DNA of 19,767 nucleotides from CAZLXG01 sp964563585 (GTDB lineage Bacteria; Bacteroidota; Bacteroidia; Flavobacteriales; Flavobacteriaceae), in assembly GCA_964563585.1 (NCBI GenBank), contig CAZLXG010000041.1, positions 1 to 19,767 on the forward strand. The letters run 5' to 3'. The notes under the pieces were generated by a model, which saw only the letters and a list, made by a program, of their open reading frames with translations, had not been told where the DNA came from and made no database searches. Every line of letters starts with the position of its first letter. The first letter of the stretch is position 1. Positions 15,401 to 19,767 of the stretch are shown piece by piece. Both the position numbers and the translations under genes were made by a program.

Positions 15401-16869
15401 GAATTACAGTTTATCAAGAGCAAGTAATGTTGTTGTCGCAAAGTCTTGCTGGATTTACAAAAGGTGAAGCCGATGTTTTACGTAAAGCCATGGGGAAAAA
15501 GCAAATTTCGGTTCTTGATAAAATGAAACCAAAGTTTATCGAACAGGCTAGTGCAAATGGACATGATGCTAAAATTTTAGAAAAAGTTTGGAAAGATTGG
15601 GAAGCTTTTGCGAGTTATGCGTTTAATAAATCGCACTCGACATGTTATGCATGGATAGCCTACCAAACGGCCTATTTAAAAGCACATTATCCTGCGGAAT
15701 ATATGGCGGCAGTTTTATCTAATAATATGAACGACATAAAATCGGTTACCTTTTTTATGGAAGAGTGTAAACGTATGCGTTTAGATGTTTTAGGACCAGA
15801 TATTAACGAGAGTTACTACAAGTTTTCGGTAAATAAAGATAATGCAGTTCGTTTTGGAATGGGAGCCATAAAAGGCGTAGGTCATGGTGCAGTTATGACT
15901 ATTGTTGAGCATAGAAAAAAAGATGGGAATTTTAAATCTATTTTTGATTTCGCAAAACGAATAGACTTACGTGCAGCTAATAAAAAAGCATTTGAAAATT
16001 TAGCACTTGCAGGTGGTTTTGATGGATTTTTAGATACGCATCGTGCACAATATTTTCATGATGATGGTCATGGAATTACATTCTTAGAAAAAGTAATTAA
16101 GTATGCACATAAACACCAAGAAAACGAAAACTCTGCGCAAGTAAGTTTGTTTGGCGATGCTAGCGATGTGCAAATTGCAGAGCCCGAAGTGCCACCATGC
16201 GAAGAATGGGGAACTATGGAAAAATTAGCGCAAGAGCGTGAAGTTGTTGGTATTTATATTTCTGGGCATCCGTTAGATGATTTTAAAACCGAAATGAAAT
16301 CGTTTTGTAATGCAACCGTTGCTATGTTTAATGATTTAGAAACTTATGTGAATAGAGAACTTGTTTTTGGTGGCGTTGTTACAAATGTGGAACATCGTGT
16401 AAGCAAGCAAGGAAAAGGTTGGGGAATGTTTACAATTGAAGATTATACAGATAGTTATGAGTTCAGGATTTTTGGTGAAGATTACCTAAAACATAGGCAC
16501 TTTTTAATGAAAAACAGCTTTGTGCATGTTAAAACATTTGTGAGAGAAGGTTGGACAAATAGAGATACAGGTAAAAAAAGTGATCCAAGAATGCAGTTTA
16601 ATAGCTTTCGGTTATTGCACGATGTTATGGAAAATTATGCTAAAAAACTTTCGATACAGGTTGATATTAATGATTTAAGCGAAGATAAAATTTTACAGCT
16701 TAAAGATTTATTACAGATGCATCCCGGAAATCAGATGCTAAATTTTGTTGTGTATGATATTAAGGAAAAAATAAAAATAAATATGCCTAGCAGAAAGCAG
16801 AAAGTAAAAGTATCGCAAGAACTTTTAAATGAATTGAAAGAACAAGATGTGAGGTATAAGTTGAATTAA
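12484..16869 (+). CDS. dnaE: DNA polymerase III alpha subunit with N-terminal proofreading exonuclease domain
   Basis: At 1461 residues this is about 300 longer than E. coli DnaE, because residues 1-190 form a DnaQ-like DEDDh exonuclease with a complete active site: D6 and E8 (FDTETTG), D105 (QNVKFD), H170 and D175 (HNATAD). A PHP domain follows (HLHNH, H263-H267; LTDHANMM), then the C-family polymerase palm and fingers (GPGRGS 647-652; PDIDIDF with D689 and D691 as likely catalytic Asp; D857 in MDFLGL as likely third), a clamp-binding motif QVSLF at 1219-1223, and an OB domain from about 1293. It replicates the chromosome, with synthesis and 3'-5' proofreading in one chain. All motifs look intact. 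The start ATG is directly before the exonuclease motif. No clear promoter was found upstream. Confidence 0.97.
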   Translation: MYLIFDTETTGLPKRWNAPITDTDNWPRCIQIAWQLHDDMGNCIEHQDYLVQPEGFNIPYDAEKIHGISTELAQEQGIPLAKVLEKFNDVLGRTKFVVGQNVKFDLNIMGAEFVRGDVGNQLQELPVLDTCTEHTANLCQIPGGRYGKFKLPTLTELHEHLFNKPFGDAHNATADVEATTRCFFELLRLGEYTKEQLDVQPDYFQSFNKANPQIIELIGLKHINLKKESAKINERIQKAQTSAVSTEEIQQNISELADVDFVHLHNHSQFSILQSTISVKDLVTVAAEHNMEAVALTDHANMMGAFHFVNATNSHNKFVKEKNAEALEKGEIPTAKEIKPIIGCEFFVCEDHLDKSRKDNGYQIVLLAKTKNGYHNLAKLSSHAYTKGFYYVPRIDRKLIQEYKEDLIVLTGNLYGEVPSKVLNIGENQAEEALLWWKNEFGDDLYIELMRHNQEDENRVNPTLIKFSKQHQIKLIATNNTYYCKQDDANAHDILLCVKEGEKQATPIGRGRGYRYGLPNQEYYFKSPDEMKTLFKDVPESISNIQEVVDKIEHYQLAREVLLPKFDIPDEFKKEEDLSDGGKRGENAYLNHITYEGAKKRYPELTDDIKERIDFELSVIENTGYPGYFLIVEDFIREARNMDVSVGPGRGSAAGSVVAYCLKITNIDPLKYNLLFERFLNPDRISMPDIDIDFDDEGRSRVMDYVIDKYGSNQVAQIITYGTMAAKSSIRDTARVLDLPLFDADRIAKLIPTMSKLNKIFGLDEKELSKKFRAEDLEKVNQLLNISDGDDLEAETINLARTLEGSVRNTGIHACGVIITPDDITKFVPVATAKDSDLYVTQFDNSVVEDAGLLKMDFLGLKTLTLIKDTVKIVKAKHDILLDPDTFPLDDELTYELFQKGETVGVFQYESPGMQKHLKDLKPTVFEDLIAMNALYRPGPMEYIPSFVRRKHGDEEIEYDLPAMEEYLKETYGITVYQEQVMLLSQSLAGFTKGEADVLRKAMGKKQISVLDKMKPKFIEQASANGHDAKILEKVWKDWEAFASYAFNKSHSTCYAWIAYQTAYLKAHYPAEYMAAVLSNNMNDIKSVTFFMEECKRMRLDVLGPDINESYYKFSVNKDNAVRFGMGAIKGVGHGAVMTIVEHRKKDGNFKSIFDFAKRIDLRAANKKAFENLALAGGFDGFLDTHRAQYFHDDGHGITFLEKVIKYAHKHQENENSAQVSLFGDASDVQIAEPEVPPCEEWGTMEKLAQEREVVGIYISGHPLDDFKTEMKSFCNATVAMFNDLETYVNRELVFGGVVTNVEHRVSKQGKGWGMFTIEDYTDSYEFRIFGEDYLKHRHFLMKNSFVHVKTFVREGWTNRDTGKKSDPRMQFNSFRLLHDVMENYAKKLSIQVDINDLSEDKILQLKDLLQMHPGNQMLNFVVYDIKEKIKINMPSRKQKVKVSQELLNELKEQDVRYKLN

Positions 16870-16889
16870 ATTCCTGCGGAGGTAGGAAT
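16870..16889. repeat. Short hairpin repeat (ATTCCTGC type), copy 2, at the dnaE 3' end
   Basis: ATTCCTGC-GGAG-GTAGGAAT forms an 8-bp stem with one G-U pair, immediately after the dnaE stop codon. A T-rich stretch follows (GTTGTTTTTG), so it may also serve as the dnaE terminator. It is the inverted counterpart of the hairpin at 6077-6096. Confidence 0.65.
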
Positions 16890-16904
16890 CTGCATGTTGT
16901 TTTT

Positions 16905-17003
16905 GTTATTTTGAGTGGAGCGTTAGAGTCTTTTTGTAATGTGTTGTAGATGTTGTTTAGTTCCAATTTAATAGATTACCACGTCGTTCCTTCTCGCAAT
17001 GAC
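16905..17003. repeat. REP-like intergenic element, copy 3
   Basis: It begins GTTATTTTGAGTGGAGCG and ends AGATTACCACGTCGTTCC followed by TTCTCGCAATGAC. The right end contains AGATTACCACGTC, identical to the reverse complement of part of copy 1, and the terminal CGCAATGAC is shared with copy 2. The left end resembles a second flavour of the same dispersed repeat (ATTTTGAGTGGAGCG). Confidence 0.6.
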
Positions 17004-17060
17004 GGTTTATAATTAACTTTTATCATTCAAGTAACCACCAGAATTCTGTAAAGTGTAATT

Positions 17061-17149
17061 TTGCGCAAAGGATAGTAGTGGCATCCTTTTTTGAAAAAAA
17101 AGATATAGCGGATAGCCTGACATTTTAAGTATTAAAATGATGCGCCCAA
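17061..17149 (+). other. Structured intergenic element upstream of trxA (candidate RNA or dispersed repeat)
   Basis: Several pairings are packed into about 90 bases: TTGCGCAA palindrome (17061-17068), AAAGGAT/ATCCTTT stem (17067-17073 with 17083-17089) leading into T6, then an A8 run able to pair with it, the segment GATATAGCGGATAGCC, and a perfect 8-bp hairpin CATTTTAA-GTA-TTAAAATG (17121-17139), followed by TGCGCCCAAG. From memory it resembles an element seen between genes in many Flavobacteriia (GGATAG ... ATCC TTTTTT ... AAGATATAGCGGATAGCC). I could not verify that. It lies before the trxA promoter, so it is not part of the trxA leader; orientation is inferred. Confidence 0.5.
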
Positions 17150-17224
17150 GTATAAATAATAGGAAACAATACTGGTATAGACAAAACAAATAGTTGTGAA
17201 GTAAGCTTTGGCAAAATTTTTGAC

Positions 17225-17232
17225 TAAGTTTG
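17225..17232 (+). promoter_or_regulatory. -7 box of the trxA promoter
   Basis: TAAGTTTG is an exact TAnnTTTG match placed to start transcription about 35 bases before the trxA ATG. A TTTG lies upstream at 17207-17210, but with only 14 bases of spacing, shorter than usual, so the -33 element is uncertain. Confidence 0.55.
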
Positions 17233-17273
17233 TGTATAACAATGAAGTTAAATACAATTAAAAAATAAATATT

Positions 17274-17591
17274 ATGGCATTAGAAATAACAGATGCAACG
17301 TTTGAAGAAACGGTATTAAAAAGTGATAAACCTGTGTTGGTAGATTTTTGGGCTGCTTGGTGTGGACCATGTAGAATGGTTGGACCAATTATTGAAGAGG
17401 TTAGTAACGAATATGAAGGTAAAGCAGTTGTTGGAAAGGTTGATGTGGATGCAAACCAAGAGTTTGCTGCAAAATACGGTGTGCGTAACATACCTACGGT
17501 TTTGGTTTTTCAGAACGGAGAGGTTGTTGGTAGGCAAGTTGGTGTAGCACCAAAAAATGCTTACACTGATGCTATTGACGCACTTTTGTAA
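17274..17591 (+). CDS. trxA: Thioredoxin
   Basis: A 105-residue classical thioredoxin: VLVDFWAAWCGPCRMVGPII carries the redox pair C30-C33 in WCGPC, and P74 in RNIPTVLVF is the conserved cis-proline; GRQVGVAP follows. It reduces protein disulfides in the cytoplasm with electrons from thioredoxin reductase, and lacks any signal peptide. It lies 404 bases after dnaE, with its own -7 box and a strong terminator, so it is probably transcribed alone. Length and motifs are normal. Confidence 0.97.
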   Translation: MALEITDATFEETVLKSDKPVLVDFWAAWCGPCRMVGPIIEEVSNEYEGKAVVGKVDVDANQEFAAKYGVRNIPTVLVFQNGEVVGRQVGVAPKNAYTDAIDALL

Positions 17592-17613
17592 AATAGAAAG
17601 TAAAAGAAAATTG

Positions 17614-17647
17614 AAAAGGTTTGCCGTTATGGTAAACCTTTTTTTTA
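17614..17647 (+). terminator. Intrinsic terminator of trxA
   Basis: AAAAGGTTTGCC and GGTAAACCTTTT pair over 12 positions with one G-U, around a GTTAT loop, followed by a run of T bases. It begins 22 bases after the trxA stop codon. Confidence 0.9.
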
Positions 17648-17680
17648 TTTTAGATGCATAGAAAAATAAAACGCAAAGTT

Positions 17681-18223
17681 ATGAGTAAAAATAAAGTGCA
17701 AGATGCTATTGATAGTAAGTTAATTGAAGAACGTAAAGTGTTTTTGTGGGGACAGGTTGATGATGATTCGGCTAAACATGTAATTGATAGATTGATGTAT
17801 TTAGACGCTTTAGAAACTAAAGATATTCATTTATATATTAATAGTCCTGGTGGTTATGTAACTTCTGGTTTTGCTATTTACGATTGTATGAATTCTTTAA
17901 AAAGTGATGTATCTACTATTTGTACAGGATTAGCTGCTTCTATGGGTTCTATTTTATTGTCAGTTGGAGCAAAAGGAAAGCGTTTTATACATCCGCATGC
18001 TCGAGTTATGATTCACCAGCCAAGTGGTGGAGCGCAAGGACAAGCTTCGAATATTGAGATTCAAGCCCAAGAAATTATTAAAACAAAAGAACTTGGAGCG
18101 AAAATTTTAGCTGATAATTGCGGTCAACCTTTTGAGAAAATAATGAAAGATTTTAATAGAGATTATTGGATGAGTGCAGACGAATCGGTTGCATACGGAA
18201 TTGTTGATGGTATTTTGAAATAG
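17681..18223 (+). CDS. ClpP-like serine protease subunit, short N terminus (paralogue)
   Basis: The 180-residue protein has the ClpP fold and a complete catalytic triad: S87 in GLAASMGS, H112 in MIHQPSGG, D161 in FNRDYW. The oxyanion/substrate strand INSPGGYV (53-60) is present. ClpP forms double heptamer rings that degrade proteins fed by an AAA+ unfoldase. Compared with E. coli ClpP the sequence starts only about 16 residues before the ERKVFLWGQV strand, so the N-terminal propeptide and the axial pore-loop segment are missing. I chose the ATG at 17681; an earlier ATG at 17654 lies nearly on the trxA terminator and adds a basic stretch without ClpP similarity. No clpX or clpA is adjacent; a DUF58 gene follows after 11 bases. 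Probably a second, specialised ClpP. Confidence 0.88.
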   Translation: MSKNKVQDAIDSKLIEERKVFLWGQVDDDSAKHVIDRLMYLDALETKDIHLYINSPGGYVTSGFAIYDCMNSLKSDVSTICTGLAASMGSILLSVGAKGKRFIHPHARVMIHQPSGGAQGQASNIEIQAQEIIKTKELGAKILADNCGQPFEKIMKDFNRDYWMSADESVAYGIVDGILK

Positions 18224-18234
18224 ATTTTTATTAA

Positions 18235-19164
18235 ATGAATCTACAGCATGAACTTAATAAAGTTGGAGGGTTTAAAAACCTAGAGCTACTTGCAAAACAA
18301 GTGGTTGAAGGCTTTATTTCGGGTATGCATAAAAGTCCGTTTCATGGGTTTTCTGCAGAATTTGCTGAGCATAAAATTTATAATCAAGGCGAAAGTACGC
18401 GTCATATAGATTGGAAGTTGTTTGCGAAAACGGATAAGCTTTACACCAAACGCTATGATGATGAAACGAACCTGCGTTGTCATATTATTATAGATAATAG
18501 TAGCTCGATGCATTATCCAGAAATGGAAACGTTTTCAATTAATAATCTTAATAAAATTGGGTTTTCTGTTTTAGCTTCTGCGTCTTTAATGAATATACTA
18601 AAAAAACAACGTGATGCTGTTGGATTGAGTATTTATAGTGATTCTTATGATTTTTATTCGCCCGAAAAAGGAAGTGAGCGTCATCACCAAATGATTTTAA
18701 ATAAATTAAGTGAAACAGTAATTTCGAAACCTTTAAATAAACAAACTGAAACTTATAAGTATTTACATCAAATAGCAGAAAAAATCCATAGGCGTTCCAT
18801 GATTTTTTTGTTTACTGATATGTTTCAAACAACAACTGACAAAACAAAGCTATTTGAAGCTTTAAGGCATTTAAAATACAATAAGCATGAGGTGATTATG
18901 TTTCATGTTTTTGATAAAGCAAAAGAATTGAAATTCGATTTTGATGATAAGCCAAAACGTTTTATTGATGTTGAAACAGGTGAGTATATTAATTTGTATG
19001 CTGATACAATAAAAGATAGTTACAAATCTGCGGTGAGTGATTATTTTGAAGCATTGCGATTAAAATGTGCACAATACAAAATTAAATATGTTGAAGCGGA
19101 TATTAATAAAGATTTTAATAATGTGCTCACAACGTACATGGTAGAACGCCAAAAATTTGTTTAG
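18235..19164 (+). CDS. DUF58 domain protein with VWA-like MIDAS motif
   Basis: The 309-residue protein contains the DUF58 signature HKIYNQGESTRHIDWKLFAK then KLYTKRYDDETNL (residues 47-80), followed by a von Willebrand A-like core beginning IIIDNSSSM (D87, S89, S91), the D-x-S-x-S metal-ion site. A later strand IFLFTDMF supplies the conserved Thr-Asp of such domains. No membrane segment or signal peptide is seen. DUF58 proteins are often encoded beside MoxR AAA+ ATPases and may act with them in assembly or activation of envelope complexes; no moxR is visible here, though the window continues only 600 bases. It is in the same operon as the ClpP-like gene (11-base gap). Family call is firm; function unknown. 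Confidence 0.9.
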   Translation: MNLQHELNKVGGFKNLELLAKQVVEGFISGMHKSPFHGFSAEFAEHKIYNQGESTRHIDWKLFAKTDKLYTKRYDDETNLRCHIIIDNSSSMHYPEMETFSINNLNKIGFSVLASASLMNILKKQRDAVGLSIYSDSYDFYSPEKGSERHHQMILNKLSETVISKPLNKQTETYKYLHQIAEKIHRRSMIFLFTDMFQTTTDKTKLFEALRHLKYNKHEVIMFHVFDKAKELKFDFDDKPKRFIDVETGEYINLYADTIKDSYKSAVSDYFEALRLKCAQYKIKYVEADINKDFNNVLTTYMVERQKFV

Positions 19165-19195
19165 TGAAATTATGCTTAAAAAAACTAAAAAAACG

Positions 19196-19226
19196 TTTGA
19201 GATATAAAAAAAGGCGTGTATATTTG
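19196..19226 (+). promoter_or_regulatory. Bacteroidota-type promoter of tRNA-Asp
   Basis: TTTG (19196-19199), 19 bases, then TATATTTG (19219-19226) matches the consensus TTTG-N19-TAnnTTTG exactly. Transcription would begin about 12 bases before the mature tRNA. This is the best promoter in the window. Confidence 0.88.
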
Positions 19227-19244
19227 CAACCGCAATAATGCAAC

Positions 19245-19318
19245 GGTCTGGTAGTTCAGTTGGTTAGAATGTCGCCCTGTCACGGCGAAGGTCGCGGGTT
19301 CGAGTCCCGTCCAGACCG
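19245..19318 (+). tRNA. tRNA-Asp (anticodon GTC)
   Basis: A 74-base cloverleaf: acceptor arms GGTCTGG and CCAGACC pair perfectly with discriminator G at 19318; anticodon stem TCGCC/GGCGA encloses loop CTGTCAC with GTC at 19279-19281; the T arm CGGGTTCGAGTCCCG is standard. The 3' CCA is not fully encoded (G is followed by CAA), so it is added by enzyme. It has its own promoter and terminator, thus a single-gene unit. Confidence 0.97.
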
Positions 19319-19332
19319 CAAATTAAATTGCT

Positions 19333-19372
19333 AATCGCTTAGAAATCAATATGATATCTAAGCGATTTTTTT
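19333..19372 (+). terminator. Intrinsic terminator of tRNA-Asp
   Basis: AATCGCTTAGA (19333-19343) pairs perfectly with TCTAAGCGATT (19357-19367), 11 bp around a 13-base loop, followed by a T7 run. Confidence 0.9.
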
Positions 19373-19462
19373 ATGTGTAACAAATTCTGTACAATACTGA
19401 ATGTCAGTTACTTGGATTTTTTTGTTAAGATATAGGGATAGGGGTAATGCTATCTTTACTCC

Positions 19463-19767
19463 ATGGAAAAATTTTCTAAACAGATTGAAAATCTATTAGA
19501 GTATCCACAGATTACTTTGTTTCAGAATATGCTCAATTTTTGGATGGTTTAGATTCGGAGCAAAAACAGGTTTTTATTAGTGAATTACGTGGAATGCATA
19601 CTAACTAATCAATATAAGAGGATTATTCAGTCCAAAGGTTTTGGTTTAGATTTTGAAAGTAAAAGAGGTAACTTCAGATATTCTGAACAAGATTTAAAAG
19701 ATGCTGAAAAAGCAAAACCTTTACATACGGAGAAGTTATTGCCAGTTATAGAAGAAGATAATTATAT
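19463..19767 (+). pseudogene. Frameshifted, partial gene of unknown family (continues past the window)
   Basis: No single frame is long, but joining frames gives one natural-looking protein. From ATG 19463 it reads MEKFSKQIENLLEY; a missing base near 19504 would continue it as STDYFVSEYAQFLDGLDSEQ and on to ISELRGMHTN in the next frame (TAA at 19606-19608); an ACTA tandem duplication at 19599-19606 then shifts back to a frame reading QYKRIIQSKGFGLDFESKRG, open to the window end. Removing one ACTA gives a seamless H-T-N-Q-Y-K join. The product would be charged and helical, with no recognised motif. Two offsetting lesions suggest decay, though sequencing errors would look the same. It sits directly after tRNA-Asp. 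Confidence 0.5.

Noticed and set aside
17654..17680. Earlier ATG for the ClpP-like protein
   Set aside because: It would add a basic nonapeptide with no ClpP similarity and lies only a few bases after the trxA terminator T run, leaving almost no leader. It does not supply the missing axial-loop sequence either.
19245..19767. tRNA-Asp as the attachment site of an integrated element
   Set aside because: No repeat of the tRNA 3' end and no integrase or phage gene is seen in the 450 bases downstream; the degraded gene alone is not enough.

Overview
The window is AT-rich chromosomal DNA from a member of the Bacteroidota, most likely a marine or soil Flavobacteriaceae. The evidence is a GLPGLI-family protein paired with a TonB-dependent-receptor-like barrel, a DnaE with a fused N-terminal proofreading exonuclease, a long alanine/glutamate tail on ribosomal protein bS16, starts without Shine-Dalgarno sequences, and promoters with the Bacteroidota -7 box TAnnTTTG (best at the tRNA and rpsP).

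Region 1 (1-5.5 kb) is cell-surface related. It holds the 3' part of an outer-membrane beta-barrel gene (+), a decayed [2Fe-2S] ferredoxin, a second barrel protein preceded by its GLPGLI partner (-), and a small exported acidic protein (-). A 577-base gap (5521-6097) follows, with iterated short motifs, a 12-bp palindrome and two degenerate REP-like elements.

Region 2 (6.1-12.3 kb) is mostly minus-strand housekeeping genes: a metallophosphoesterase, a VOC protein, a glutaryl-CoA-dehydrogenase-type enzyme, tRNA1(Val) methyltransferase TrmN6, then rimM and rpsP (ribosome biogenesis, with a strong hairpin between them) and a lactonase-type lipoprotein. One plus-strand gene, a four-helix-bundle DUF2383-like protein, runs convergently into rimM and overlaps it.

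Region 3 (12.5-19.2 kb) is all plus strand: dnaE, a 404-base gap with a second REP-like composite and a distinctive structured element, trxA with its own promoter and terminator, then a short ClpP-like protease paralogue closely followed by a DUF58 protein. tRNA-Asp(GTC), with its own promoter and terminator, comes next. The window ends inside what looks like a frameshifted, decaying gene of unknown family.

Most of the window is ordinary core genome. The parts that repay a second look are intergenic: the two REP-like composites, the structured element upstream of trxA, and the iterated motif upstream of the small exported protein. Among genes they are the ClpP paralogue without the usual N-terminal axial-loop segment, the ferredoxin remnant and the terminal pseudogene. 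No mobile element, CRISPR array, defence system or biosynthetic cluster was seen.
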